This document shows, one piece after another, positions 16,134-25,559 of a DNA stretch of 41,123 nucleotides. A program made the translations under genes and the position numbers. The stretch comes from Ignisphaera sp. (GTDB lineage: Archaea; Thermoproteota; Thermoprotei_A; Sulfolobales; Ignisphaeraceae): NCBI GenBank assembly GCA_038831005.1, contig JAWBKZ010000005.1, positions 216,146 through 257,268 on the forward strand, read 5' to 3'. The notes beneath the pieces were generated by a model. It was not told the origin of the DNA, searched no databases, and saw nothing but the letters and a program-made list of their open reading frames with translations. How positions within the stretch are numbered: the first letter of the stretch is position 1; each line of letters begins with the position of its first letter.

Positions 16134-16841
16134 TTATTTATCTGGGTTAGTTACCGAGTGTTGGTTTATGGTTAATAGTTTCTTAGATATGTCGATATGT
16201 TTTGAGAGAACTTGGAATGCTTTAATTAGATCTTCTCTCGATACAACTATTATTGTGTCTGTATAGCATGATTCTATATGGACTATGTTTATGTTATTGA
16301 GTGCAAGTATGTTGGTTATGTAGGAGAGTACACCAGGGGTATACATAATCTCTATCGGACTCACAATGACTATTGCTGAATAATCTCTCTGGATACTCAT
16401 GATATCGTCTTTGTTAAGTCTAGATATAATTTCTTCGGATGATTCATCATCTAGAATTAATGTTGTTACAAGTATGCTTTGCATTATTGCTAGAAATCTA
16501 GATCTTGTGGAGAGAAGCGGTATGTATTGAGCTATTCTAGAAAAAGCTGCATTTCTTATAGTCACTATGGTTATTCCTGTTCTAATTTCAATGCTAGATC
16601 TAGCCAACACCTGGGCTACGTCTCTTTTCAGTATATTGAATTCTTTGAATATTTTTTCAGCAAACCTTATTAAAGCCATCTTAATAGTATCTACTGATAC
16701 CTCATGACCAATGGCTTCACTTACCAATGGCTTCAATTTTTTCGATAATTTTGTATAATTTACTATGTCGTTAAGTATGCACTGAAGAGTAGATGGATCT
16801 GAAGATACTATCTCTTTAACTATATGGGATATCGAGCTCAT
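16134..16841 (-). CDS. ACT-domain protein, candidate regulator of the arg genes
   Basis: Protein of 235 aa resembling archaeal predicted regulators of amino-acid metabolism with ACT domains. The N-terminal half is helical (SISHIVKEIVSSDPSTLQCIL, then a segment up to about residue 90 that may be an HTH: KPLVSEAIGHEVSVDTIKMAL). The C-terminal half has two possible ACT units, of which SAIVIVSPIEIMYTPGVLSYITNILALNNINIVHIESCYTDTIIVV is a good match in strand-helix order with P-G-V-L at the ligand turn. The start ATG 16841 is immediately flanked by a 16-bp dyad. Divergent from argG across 117 nt, which suggests control of argG-argH-carA-carB and of itself; this is inference. An enzyme regulatory subunit is the alternative. 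Confidence 0.75.
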   Translation of the reverse strand: MSSISHIVKEIVSSDPSTLQCILNDIVNYTKLSKKLKPLVSEAIGHEVSVDTIKMALIRFAEKIFKEFNILKRDVAQVLARSSIEIRTGITIVTIRNAAFSRIAQYIPLLSTRSRFLAIMQSILVTTLILDDESSEEIISRLNKDDIMSIQRDYSAIVIVSPIEIMYTPGVLSYITNILALNNINIVHIESCYTDTIIVVSREDLIKAFQVLSKHIDISKKLLTINQHSVTNPDK

Positions 16842-16857
16842 TGTTCTAGCCAGAACA
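16842..16857. promoter_or_regulatory. Dyad TGTTCT-AGCC-AGAACA at the ACT-protein start
   Basis: Perfect 6-bp arms around AGCC, directly next to the start codon of the ACT-domain gene and just downstream of its TATA box. The position suggests autorepression or control over the divergent argG promoter. Confidence 0.45.
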
Positions 16858-16874
16858 TATTATGGTCTAGATGG

Positions 16875-16882
16875 TTATATAT
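16875..16882. promoter_or_regulatory. Shared TATA element of argG and the ACT-protein gene
   Basis: TTATATAT reads as a TATA core on both strands. On the minus strand it is about 35 nt from the ACT-protein ATG; on the plus strand it predicts an argG transcript starting near 16900-16905 with a leader of about 55 nt. Confidence 0.4.
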
Positions 16883-16958
16883 GTATCGCCAAATAGAAAA
16901 GTCCGTTACCCACAACAAATAGTAGTAAGGATGTAGTTTAATTCAGTGAGTGATTGCA

Positions 16959-18164
16959 ATGAGAGTTGTACTAGCTTATTCAGGTGGATTAGATACTTCA
17001 ACAATACTTGTCCTACTTAGGAAAAAGTACAAAGCTGATGTTATTACAGCAACAGTTGATGTAGGTCAAGAAGAAGAGCTAAAGAGTATTGAAGAAAGGG
17101 CATATAGTCTTGGAGCAATAAAGCATTACACAATAGATGCAAAGAAAGAGTTTGTTGAAAATTATGTATTTGAAGCTATAAAAGCAAACGCTCTTTATGA
17201 AGGTAAGTACCCTCTTGGAACTGCACTAGCTAGACCGCTTATAGCAGAGAAAATCGCTGAAATAGCCATTAAGGAGAATGCGGATGCTGTTGCCCATGGC
17301 TGTACAGGTAAGGGAAATGATCAAATCAGATTCGACTTAACATTGAAGGCCTATCTAAAGCACGATATAAAGATTATCGCACTTGTAAGAGAGCTTAGAT
17401 TAACCAGAAGCGAGAACATAAAGATACTCAGCGAGTATGGATATGAGGTATCCACATCTCATAAAAAGTACAGTATTGATGAAAACCTATGGACAAGAAG
17501 TATAGAAGGGGGGATTCTAGATGATCCTTATACAGAACCTCCTGAAGAAGTTTTTGAATGGACTGTAGATCCTGAAAAAGCACCAAATGAACCTTTATAC
17601 CTTATGATAGAGTTTGATAAAGGGATTCCATATAAAATCAATGGCGAGAAAATAGATCGTGTTGAACTAATTAGATTTCTAAATAAGACGTTGGGTATGC
17701 ATGGCTATGGAAGAATAGATATGATTGAAAGCAGAGTTATAGGACTGAAGAGCAGAGAAGTATATGAGGCACCTGCTGCTCTAGCCTTAATAGAAGCTCA
17801 TCAAGATCTTGAGAGAATGGTCTTAACACCTAAAGAGCTTAGATTCAAGCATTCAGTAGATGAAATGTGGAGCGATCTTGTGTATCAAGGACTTTGGATA
17901 GATCCTATGAGAATTCATCTAGATAGGGTTATAGACTCTATCAACAATTATGTTTCAGGTGAGGTTAAAATCAAAGTCTATAAAGGAACGCTAAGAATTG
18001 TTGGAAGAAGAAGTCCATACTCACTATATTCACAAGAACTCATAGACTATAACACAGGTTGGTATCCTTCTGATGCAGAAGCAAGAGGATTTATATCAAT
18101 CCACGGATTCTATGCACTTTCAGCCTCTAGAATCAGAGGTTTACCAAAAGATGAAAAGATATAA
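16959..18164 (+). CDS. argG: Argininosuccinate synthase
   Basis: Joins citrulline and aspartate using ATP, the penultimate step of arginine synthesis. The PP-loop VVLAYSGGLDTSTI opens the protein; GCTGKGNDQIRFD, the citrulline/aspartate-binding STSHKKYSIDENLWTRSIEGG and LDDPYTEPPEEVFEWT follow. 401 aa from ATG 16959; GTG 16950 would add three residues. It overlaps argH by 14 nt. Ornithine carbamoyltransferase (argF) is not in the window, although carbamoyl-phosphate synthase is. The divergent ACT-domain protein is the best local candidate for control. Confidence 0.96.
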   Translation: MRVVLAYSGGLDTSTILVLLRKKYKADVITATVDVGQEEELKSIEERAYSLGAIKHYTIDAKKEFVENYVFEAIKANALYEGKYPLGTALARPLIAEKIAEIAIKENADAVAHGCTGKGNDQIRFDLTLKAYLKHDIKIIALVRELRLTRSENIKILSEYGYEVSTSHKKYSIDENLWTRSIEGGILDDPYTEPPEEVFEWTVDPEKAPNEPLYLMIEFDKGIPYKINGEKIDRVELIRFLNKTLGMHGYGRIDMIESRVIGLKSREVYEAPAALALIEAHQDLERMVLTPKELRFKHSVDEMWSDLVYQGLWIDPMRIHLDRVIDSINNYVSGEVKIKVYKGTLRIVGRRSPYSLYSQELIDYNTGWYPSDAEARGFISIHGFYALSASRIRGLPKDEKI

Positions 18165-19560
18165 GGTTTTCGTTGGAGGTGTATCTAAAGATTCTATCGA
18201 TAGTTATGTATCGAGCATAGATTTCGATAGAAAATTAGCTAAATACGTAGCTATGGTTATGTTGGCTCACTTAAAGAATCTGGTAAATAGTCATCTAATA
18301 ACTATAGAAACAGCCAAGAAGATTTCTTACGAACTTATAAAAATTATTGAAACCGAAGGAAGGAGACTATATGAGTGGATAGAAAAAAGGGAAGAAAAGT
18401 TTGAAGATGTTTTTGAAGCTCTTGAAATCTATCTATTTAGTGTTGTGGGTGAGGATGCGGGCAGAATTGCTATAGGTAGAAGTAGAAACGATCATATATC
18501 TGCTGTACTAAGGCTGTCTATAAGAGACCACATGATTAAGCTATTGCTCAAGCTTCTAGATTTAAGAGAAGCCTTTATCGATAAAAGTAACAAATATAGA
18601 GAAACCTTATTCCCATTTTTTACACATGCACAGTTAGCTCAATGTGGTAGCGCTACACTCTACTTCTTGACTTATGAATATGCATTTAGTAATGTATGGA
18701 AAATACTTCTAGAATTACTAGAGCTCGTTAATCAAAATCCTCTTGGTTCTGGAGCTTCTGCTGGTACCTCAGTTCCACTCAATAAAGATGTTTTTGCAAA
18801 ACTCTTGTGTTTTGATTCAACACCTCTACCACCTTATTATGCCACAGGATCAAGACTGTTCATGTTGTCTGTAGCCTCTATATTCACAATTCTTATGGCC
18901 GAGATAGGGAGATTTGTGGAGGATATGATGATAATGAACAACATTGTTCCTCATGGTCTAGAAGTTCCTAGAGAACATATATCGACAAGTAGTATAATGC
19001 CACATAAAAGGAATCTAGTTACACTTGAGATTGCGAGAGCTAAGGTCTCTAGAGCTATAGGGCTCTTAACAGCTCTTTTATCGAGCTACAAGTCTGTTCC
19101 CTATGGATACAACCTAGATTTCCAGGAGATGAATATCTATTTCTACGAACTAGTTAAAGATCTAGATAGCACACTAGAAATAATTACTGATTTTATAAAA
19201 GGTTTAGAGATCAATAGCGATGCTATTAATAACTACCTTAGCGATAAACCTTGCTGGAGTAGTGATATAATAGAGTATATATCCATTAACACAAACATAC
19301 CTGTAAGAAACCTATACGCTAGACTAGCTGAAGCTCTTCAAGAATATTGGAGGAATAATACAGATCCATTAAAATCGTTCCTCAAATCCTATGGACTTGA
19401 ACTTGCTGATGTGTGGAAAATAGTAAAACAGAAACCTATAGAAAAAGAGCTCGATGTATTAATGAATTTAGCTCGAGAGCGTATTGCTAGAGATTATGAA
19501 AGAGTCAAGCAGATCAATACAGTTTTAATGCAATGTAGCGAAGAGCTTATAAAGATCTAA
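18151..19560 (+). CDS. argH: Argininosuccinate lyase
   Basis: Cleaves argininosuccinate to arginine and fumarate. 469 aa from ATG 18151, with AGAGGT 10 nt upstream inside argG. Family segments: GRIAIGRSRNDHISAVLRL (substrate binding), THAQLAQCGSATLYFLTYEY, LGSGASAGTSVPLN, and the fumarase/lyase signature STSSIMPHKRNLVTLE with the flexible catalytic Ser loop. TQ..QPA of many homologues is THAQLAQCGSA here, a common archaeal variation. Second gene of the arg operon. Confidence 0.95.
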   Translation: MKRYKVFVGGVSKDSIDSYVSSIDFDRKLAKYVAMVMLAHLKNLVNSHLITIETAKKISYELIKIIETEGRRLYEWIEKREEKFEDVFEALEIYLFSVVGEDAGRIAIGRSRNDHISAVLRLSIRDHMIKLLLKLLDLREAFIDKSNKYRETLFPFFTHAQLAQCGSATLYFLTYEYAFSNVWKILLELLELVNQNPLGSGASAGTSVPLNKDVFAKLLCFDSTPLPPYYATGSRLFMLSVASIFTILMAEIGRFVEDMMIMNNIVPHGLEVPREHISTSSIMPHKRNLVTLEIARAKVSRAIGLLTALLSSYKSVPYGYNLDFQEMNIYFYELVKDLDSTLEIITDFIKGLEINSDAINNYLSDKPCWSSDIIEYISINTNIPVRNLYARLAEALQEYWRNNTDPLKSFLKSYGLELADVWKIVKQKPIEKELDVLMNLARERIARDYERVKQINTVLMQCSEELIKI

Positions 19561-19582
19561 ATGAAAGAGTAGGTGAGGGTTT

Positions 19583-20755
19583 TTGATTTACACATCTATA
19601 GCCAAGATATGGTGTAGAGAAACAGGACTTAGAGCGAGACTACTACTAGAGGATGGTACAGCAGTAGAGGGTTGTGGCTTTGGATACGCTGATACAAGAG
19701 TTGGTGAAATTGTTTTCTCGACAGGTATGACAGGTTATACAGAAGCTTTAACTGATCCTAGTTTTGCAGGTCAAATACTTGTGTGGACACATCCCATGGT
19801 TGGCTGTTATGGGGTTCCAACTACAAAGCACTCAATAGCTGATGTGCCAATAAATTTTGAATCAGATAGAATCCAAGTTGAAGGATTTATAGTAACATTT
19901 CTACCACCTCCAAATCATTATCTAAGTGTAGCATCATTAAATGAATGGTTAAGAAATTCACAAGTTCCAGGTATGTATGAAGTCGATACTAGGGCTCTTG
20001 TCAAGAAGCTACGAGAATACGGAGTTATGATGGGTGTACTATCTGTTTTTCCCGAGAATGAAGTTATCGAATGGACGGAACTTGAAAAGAAGTTGAAAAT
20101 AGCTGAAAGATACGATTTGAAAGATTTCACATACCTAGTATCACCAAGAACTACAATAGTTCACGAACCCCCATCAAGACCCGAAGCAACTATAGCTGTA
20201 CTTGATTGTGGTATAAAGTACGGTATAATTAGGTGGCTTCTGAGTCTAGGTTTTAGAGTAGTTAGATTCCCATGCTGGTCATCAGCTAGCGAATTACTTG
20301 AAGCCGGAGATGGTATAGTTATCAGCAATGGTCCTGGAAACCCCGTGGTACTCAAAAAACAAATCGATACAGTAAAAGAGATAGTCTATTCTGGAAAACC
20401 TGTACTAGGTATATGTCTAGGTATGCAACTAATTTCACTAGCTCTAGGTGCTGAAACCTACAAGCTCAAGTATGGCCATAGAGGTCCAAATAAAGGCGTA
20501 ATAGATGTGCTAACTAAGAAGGGATATATAACTACACAAAATCATGGTTATGCCGTGAAAGAAGATTTGCTTGACAATGCCGAACTTGTAGCATGGTTTA
20601 AGAACATAGATGATGAATCGATTGAGGGTGTAGTACATAAAAAGTTGCCAGTAATAGCTACACAATTCCATCCAGAAGGTGGACCAGGACCTCATGATAC
20701 CGTATGGGTTTTTGAAAAATTCAAGAAGATGGTTATGAACCATGGAAACACCTAG
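19583..20755 (+). CDS. carA: Carbamoyl-phosphate synthase small (glutaminase) subunit
   Basis: Hydrolyses glutamine and passes ammonia to CarB for carbamoyl phosphate, used for arginine and pyrimidines. Residues 1-180 are the CPSase small-chain domain (ARLLLEDGTAVEGCGFGYADTRVGEIVFSTGMTGYTEALTDPS). The class-I glutaminase domain follows, with nucleophile C278 in GICLGMQLI and the His/Glu pair in ATQFHPEGGPGPHDT. Starts at TTG 19583, preceded by a strong AGGTGAGG site; 390 aa. It overlaps carB by 14 nt. Confidence 0.95.
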   Translation: MIYTSIAKIWCRETGLRARLLLEDGTAVEGCGFGYADTRVGEIVFSTGMTGYTEALTDPSFAGQILVWTHPMVGCYGVPTTKHSIADVPINFESDRIQVEGFIVTFLPPPNHYLSVASLNEWLRNSQVPGMYEVDTRALVKKLREYGVMMGVLSVFPENEVIEWTELEKKLKIAERYDLKDFTYLVSPRTTIVHEPPSRPEATIAVLDCGIKYGIIRWLLSLGFRVVRFPCWSSASELLEAGDGIVISNGPGNPVVLKKQIDTVKEIVYSGKPVLGICLGMQLISLALGAETYKLKYGHRGPNKGVIDVLTKKGYITTQNHGYAVKEDLLDNAELVAWFKNIDDESIEGVVHKKLPVIATQFHPEGGPGPHDTVWVFEKFKKMVMNHGNT

Positions 20756-23700
20756 AAAGGTTCTTATAATAGGTTCGGGATCTATTAAAATTGCTGAAGC
20801 TGCCGAATTTGATTATAGCGGTAATCAGGCACTCAAAGCGGTGAAGGAAGAGGGTATAGAGGTTATTTTAATTAACCCCAACATAGCTACTATACAGACT
20901 AGCTACAAGTTTGCTGATAAGGTATACCTACTGCCACTAAAGCCCGATTTTGTGTCTAAGGTTATTGAAAAAGAGCTCCCGGACGGAATCATGGTTGGAT
21001 TTGGTGGACAAACGGCTCTCAGCTTAGGTGTAAGACTTTATGATGATGGTGTACTAAATAAATATGGTGTTAAAGTTCTCGGTACACCTATTGAAGGTAT
21101 AAGAAGAGCTCTATCCAGAGACCTTTTCCGAAAAACAACAAAAAAATTTGGTATCCCTATACCACCAAGTAGAGCTGTATATAGTGTTGAGGAAGCTCTA
21201 GAGATTGCCGAAGAATTTGAATACCCCGTTATGATCAGGGTAAGTTTTAATCTTGGTGGAGCTGGAAGCTTTGTTGCATGGGATAAGAATGATCTTCAGA
21301 AGAGGATTATCGCTGCATTTGCTCAGTCTGAGATAGGTGAAATACTTGTTGAAAAATATCTTCATCACTGGAAAGAGATAGAATTCGAGGTTGTTAGAGA
21401 TGCTTATGATAATGTTGCAGCAGTAGCGTGTATGGAGAATCTGGATCCAATGGGGATACACACAGGTGAGTCGATAGTCATAGCTCCTTGTCAAACACTC
21501 ACAGATTACGAATATCAACTCTCTAGAAACCTGTCTATAGCTACTGAAAGAGCCATCATGCTTGTCGGTGAAGGAAATGTACAGGTAGCTTTAAATCCAT
21601 GGAATAGCGAGGAAGCATATGTGATAGAAACTAATCCGAGAATGTCTAGAAGTAGTGCATTGGCTAGTAAAGCTACAGGTTATCCTTTAGCCTACATAGC
21701 TGCTAAACTGGCTCTAGGCTATAAACTCTATGAGATCATTAACAAGGTGACGGGAAAAACTTCTGCATGTTTCGAGCCCAGCCTAGACTATGTCGTTATA
21801 AAGGTTCCGAGATGGAATCTAGACAAATTCGAGTATGTTAATAAATCTATAGGGACGGAAATGAAAAGTGTTGGAGAGGTTATGGCTATTGGTAGAACAT
21901 TCCAAGAAGCTTTACAAAAAGCTTTACGCATGCTCGACATTGGTGAACCAGGTGTTGTTGGAGGTCCTGTCTACGAGGATGACGGTATATCACTTGATTA
22001 CGTAATGGATAAGCTTAGGAAAAGAGAGCCCTACTGGCCTATATGGGTAGCAAAAGCCTTTAAACATGGAGTAGATGTTGACACAATTTATGAGATAACA
22101 GGTATAGATAAACATTTCCTTAAACAGGTTAAAGAGATAGTTGATTTTTATGAGGAATTGAAGAAAAGCTCTAAGAACATATATCCATCACCATTAATTA
22201 TAGCTGAAGCTAAAAGAATGGGGTTTAGCGACGAACAGATATCTAGAGCATTAGGTGTATTGGCTGACGATATCAGAGCATTTAGGAAGAAGTATGGTAT
22301 GGAGCCTGTTGTTAAGCAGATAGATACACTAGCTGCTGAATGGCCTGCCCAGACTAATTACCTATATCTAACGTATAATGGTTGGGAACATGATATATCA
22401 TTCAATAGTATGAAGCCAAAAGTGATGGTTCTAGGTGCTGGAGGATTTAGGATAGGTGTAAGTGTGGAATTTGATTGGAGTATAGTTACATTTACAGATG
22501 AAGCTAAATCCCTTGGATACGAGGTGGTAGTCGTAAACTATAACCCCGAAACTGTTTCTACAGATTGGGATATAAGCGATAAACTCTATTTCGATGAGAT
22601 AACAGTTGAACGTGTTTTAGACATATATGAGCTCGAGAACCCTGAAGGTGTTGTAGCTTTCTTGGGTGGACAAATATCGAATAATATAGCGTGGGCTTTA
22701 GAGAAAAGAAAAGTAGTACTTTTGGGTACACCAGGTATAAGTGTTCATAGAGCCGAAAACAGAGCTCTATTTAGTGAACTACTAGATAAGCTAGGAGTCA
22801 AACAACCTAGGTGGGTAGTAGCTACAAATATTATAGAAGTGATAAGGTTTGTTGAAGATGAAGGGTTTCCAGTACTTGTTAGACCTAGCTATGTTCTTAG
22901 CGGATCCTCTATGGCTATAGCAAACAGTCTCGATGAAGTACTGGAGTTTATATCTAGAGCCGCAAAAATATCTCCTGAGTATCCCGTAGTTATCTCGAAA
23001 TTTATTGATAATGCTATTGAATTCGAGTTCGATGGTGTTGGTCTTAAGGATACTGTTGTTGGTGCATTTATAGAGCATATAGAGCCTGCAGGTGTTCATA
23101 GCGGTGATGCTACAATGGTTCTACCACCTCGATACCTGCCGGAAAAAGCATTAAAGAAGGCTGCAGATATCGTTATGAAGCTTAGTGCTGAACTGAATAT
23201 AAAAGGACCTTTCAATCTACAGATGCTCTATAAAGATGGTGAAGTCTATGTGATAGAACTTAACTTGAGGGCTAGTAGGTCTATGCCCTTTACAAGCAAA
23301 GTTACAGGATATAATCTGATGAAAGCTGCAGCAGAAGTGTCTCTAAAAGGTAGCCTAAACAATAGTATTGAGTCTCACAAACTTAATGTACTTAAACCTA
23401 AATGGTATGGTGTTAAATCACCGCAGTTCTCATGGTCTAGGTTAAGAGGCTCTTACCCCTTCTTAGGGCCTGAAATGAGAAGTGTTGGAGAAGTAGCGTG
23501 CATTGCTGATACCTATGAAGAGGCATTGATCATGAGTTGGCTCAGTGTTCAAGGAAGTAGGTTACCAGAAAAAAAGGAGAAGATACTGATATATACACCT
23601 TTAGGTCATGTGGATATACTTAATGAAGCAGCAAAAATATTGCTAGACATAGGATACAGAATTGCTACAGTAGAGAATATGACTATAAACTATGGCGAAA

Positions 23701-23957
23701 TTCTAAGTATAAAGCAGATAGAGAAGGATTTTATAAGCAGATCAATAGGGCTAGTCATGACCACTGGATACAAGCCCGAAAAGGATTATGCTGTAAGGAG
23801 AATGGCTGCGGAAATGGTTGTACCGCTTATACTTAATCATAAACTTGCATACGAATTTTCTAAATCACTAAAGTATGTAAGGGATAAGGAACCTATAATA
23901 AAAGACATGAAGGAGTATTGGAAAGACGTAAAGGAAATCATAGAAGTGTATGGCTAA
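20742..23957 (+). CDS. carB: Carbamoyl-phosphate synthase large subunit
   Basis: Makes carbamoyl phosphate from bicarbonate, ammonia and two ATP. At 1071 aa it has the full duplicated architecture: carboxyphosphate half (N-terminal, VLIIGSGSIKIAEAAEFDYSGNQA; ATP-grasp with ETNPRMSRSSALASKATGYPLA), an oligomerisation region, the carbamoyl-phosphate half (MVLGAGGFRIGVSVEFDWS; ELNLRASRSMPFTSKVTGYN), and a C-terminal MGS-like allosteric domain from about residue 935. The glycine-rich loop of the second half is diverged, as is common in Crenarchaeota. Start ATG 20742 lies within carA. Last enzyme gene of the arg operon; the Nudix gene begins shortly after. Confidence 0.96.
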   Translation: METPRKVLIIGSGSIKIAEAAEFDYSGNQALKAVKEEGIEVILINPNIATIQTSYKFADKVYLLPLKPDFVSKVIEKELPDGIMVGFGGQTALSLGVRLYDDGVLNKYGVKVLGTPIEGIRRALSRDLFRKTTKKFGIPIPPSRAVYSVEEALEIAEEFEYPVMIRVSFNLGGAGSFVAWDKNDLQKRIIAAFAQSEIGEILVEKYLHHWKEIEFEVVRDAYDNVAAVACMENLDPMGIHTGESIVIAPCQTLTDYEYQLSRNLSIATERAIMLVGEGNVQVALNPWNSEEAYVIETNPRMSRSSALASKATGYPLAYIAAKLALGYKLYEIINKVTGKTSACFEPSLDYVVIKVPRWNLDKFEYVNKSIGTEMKSVGEVMAIGRTFQEALQKALRMLDIGEPGVVGGPVYEDDGISLDYVMDKLRKREPYWPIWVAKAFKHGVDVDTIYEITGIDKHFLKQVKEIVDFYEELKKSSKNIYPSPLIIAEAKRMGFSDEQISRALGVLADDIRAFRKKYGMEPVVKQIDTLAAEWPAQTNYLYLTYNGWEHDISFNSMKPKVMVLGAGGFRIGVSVEFDWSIVTFTDEAKSLGYEVVVVNYNPETVSTDWDISDKLYFDEITVERVLDIYELENPEGVVAFLGGQISNNIAWALEKRKVVLLGTPGISVHRAENRALFSELLDKLGVKQPRWVVATNIIEVIRFVEDEGFPVLVRPSYVLSGSSMAIANSLDEVLEFISRAAKISPEYPVVISKFIDNAIEFEFDGVGLKDTVVGAFIEHIEPAGVHSGDATMVLPPRYLPEKALKKAADIVMKLSAELNIKGPFNLQMLYKDGEVYVIELNLRASRSMPFTSKVTGYNLMKAAAEVSLKGSLNNSIESHKLNVLKPKWYGVKSPQFSWSRLRGSYPFLGPEMRSVGEVACIADTYEEALIMSWLSVQGSRLPEKKEKILIYTPLGHVDILNEAAKILLDIGYRIATVENMTINYGEILSIKQIEKDFISRSIGLVMTTGYKPEKDYAVRRMAAEMVVPLILNHKLAYEFSKSLKYVRDKEPIIKDMKEYWKDVKEIIEVYG

Positions 23958-23979
23958 CCATATGTTTCACTGTGTATAG

Positions 23980-24477
23980 GTGAAACAGCTGGTGAGTTCT
24001 AGAGTACGTCCTCTATATGCAATAACTGCTGTAGGAGCTGTTGTATTACGCAACAATAATGTTCTGATAGTGAAGAGAGGTTTCAATCCTGGTAAAGGGT
24101 TGTGGTCTATTCCTGGAGGTGTTGTTGAAGCTGGTGAAAACATATATGAAGCTGCTAGAAGAGAACTTAACGAGGAAACAGGTATAGATGCTAAACCATT
24201 GGGAGTTTTGCTCATAATAAACAACATAGTTAGAGACAGTACATCGAGAATCGTATATCACTATCTTATACTGGATGTATTGTTTGATGAAAAATCAGTC
24301 AAGGGTAGTCCAAGACCAGGAGGAGACGCTATTGACGTAGCTTTCATACCTATCGATGAAGTTGTTAAGAGAAGTGATGTAACTAGGTCAACAAAATACC
24401 TAGTTAACCTACTAGCCAAAGAGAATGGTAATAGGTTACAATTACTAGATGTATATGAGCTTGATGTTTTTGACTAG
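23980..24477 (+). CDS. Nudix hydrolase
   Basis: Small pyrophosphohydrolase of 165 aa (161 from GTG 23992, which has GGTGA 8 nt upstream). The Nudix box GGVVEAGENIYEAARRELNEETGI fits the G-x5-E-x7-R-E-x2-E-E-x-G pattern completely. WSIPGG just ahead is usual for ADP-ribose or nucleotide-type members; the sequence also has a downstream PGGDAIDVAFIPIDEV. The substrate cannot be told. It lies 22 nt after carB and could be co-transcribed, perhaps as a general housekeeping enzyme without a link to arginine. Confidence 0.88.
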   Translation: MKQLVSSRVRPLYAITAVGAVVLRNNNVLIVKRGFNPGKGLWSIPGGVVEAGENIYEAARRELNEETGIDAKPLGVLLIINNIVRDSTSRIVYHYLILDVLFDEKSVKGSPRPGGDAIDVAFIPIDEVVKRSDVTRSTKYLVNLLAKENGNRLQLLDVYELDVFD

Positions 24478-24527
24478 ACAGTATAGATATGTGTAGTTGT
24501 TCATGATGGTTAAATAGATTTTCTTCT

Positions 24528-24567
24528 ACTATAATTTAGTTGCTTAACGGTTAACCAAATAGGTGTA
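24528..24567 (+). promoter_or_regulatory. Promoter and Shine-Dalgarno of the thioredoxin-reductase-like gene
   Basis: ACTATAATTTA (24528-24538) is a TATA-like element; AGGTGTA (24561-24567) is the ribosome-binding site 3 nt before the ATG. Between them is a perfect 8-bp palindrome, GGTTAACC (24549-24556), at the expected transcription start. Confidence 0.4.
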
Positions 24568-24570
24568 GAT

Positions 24571-25551
24571 ATGTCAGATACCGATATATATGATGTTATA
24601 GTAATAGGTGGTGGTATTGCAGGCCTTTCTGCCGCACTATACACCTCTAGACAGGGGCTTAGGACCTTAGTTGTATCTATAGATATTGGAGGTCAATTAT
24701 CTTATGCAAGTGTTATTGAGAACTATCCTGGAATAGAATCTGTTTCAGGGCTAAATCTTGTGCTAAAGATCCAGAAACAAGCAACTTCATTTGGAGCAGA
24801 AATAGTTATAGATGAGGTTACGTCATTAAGTAGAGAAAATGGTTTATTTGTTGTTAGAACCAGAAAAGGAAGTACATATAGAGCTATAGCTGTTATTGCT
24901 GCATGCGGTAAAGCACCTAAACGACTTGGTTTAGTTAACGAAGATAGCCTTATTGGTAAAGGTGTTAGCTATTGTGTTACATGTGATGCTCCTCTCTATA
25001 GAGGTAAAGAGGTTGCTCTTGTTAGTTTTGGTGAGAAAGGAATAGAATCTCTAGAAATACTATCTTCTTTAGCTAGTAAGGTGTACTATATAGTGTCTAA
25101 CAACAATGATTCAAGTATACAGATAGCTAAACAACTACCAAACGTCGTTATTTATCCAGGATACCAAGTTAAAGGTTTAGTTGGATATGATCATATCAAA
25201 GAAGCAGTCATAGGCAATAGAGAGGGTAATGAGGCTAGATTAAAGGTTGACGGAATTTTCGTAGAGCTTGGTTTTGAAATAAGTGCCCATTTCTTAAAGG
25301 ATTTTGTAGATTTCAATGATAAAGGTGAGGTTATCGCAGACGCGTTTGGTAAAACTAAGACTGAAGGTCTTTTTGTTGCTGGAGATATTGTAGACATACC
25401 ATATAAGCAGGCTGTAATAGCTGCTGCCTCTGGCGTTATTTCAGCTCTTTCAGCTATTAATTACGTGTATAGATATAAGGGTATGGAAAAGTCTATAACA
25501 AGCGATTGGAAGAAAAACCTAAAGATACCAAAAAGATCCTTAAGACTCTAA
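24571..25551 (+). CDS. Thioredoxin-reductase-like FAD disulfide oxidoreductase with degenerate NADPH site
   Basis: Flavoprotein of 326 aa. The FAD Rossmann motif VIVIGGGIAGLSAALYTSRQG (9-29), redox pair C135-V-T-C138-D-A, and the second FAD motif TEGLFVAGDIVDIPYKQAVIAAASG are all present. The NADPH domain is not normal: in place of GxGxxA/G there is LVSFGEKGIESLEIL (about 150-164), and in place of the HRRxxxR loop that holds the NADP phosphate there is YYIVSNNNDSSIQIA (173-186). It may use NADH or another donor, or be a ferredoxin/other-partner type like the pyridine-nucleotide-independent archaeal homologues. Start ATG 24571. Convergent with aroD only 8 nt away. Confidence 0.87.
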   Translation: MSDTDIYDVIVIGGGIAGLSAALYTSRQGLRTLVVSIDIGGQLSYASVIENYPGIESVSGLNLVLKIQKQATSFGAEIVIDEVTSLSRENGLFVVRTRKGSTYRAIAVIAACGKAPKRLGLVNEDSLIGKGVSYCVTCDAPLYRGKEVALVSFGEKGIESLEILSSLASKVYYIVSNNNDSSIQIAKQLPNVVIYPGYQVKGLVGYDHIKEAVIGNREGNEARLKVDGIFVELGFEISAHFLKDFVDFNDKGEVIADAFGKTKTEGLFVAGDIVDIPYKQAVIAAASGVISALSAINYVYRYKGMEKSITSDWKKNLKIPKRSLRL

Positions 25552-25559
25552 ATAAACCT

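Noticed and set aside
16075-16266. Short plus-strand frame after livM
   Set aside because: Mostly antisense to the ACT-domain gene and without a ribosome-binding site.
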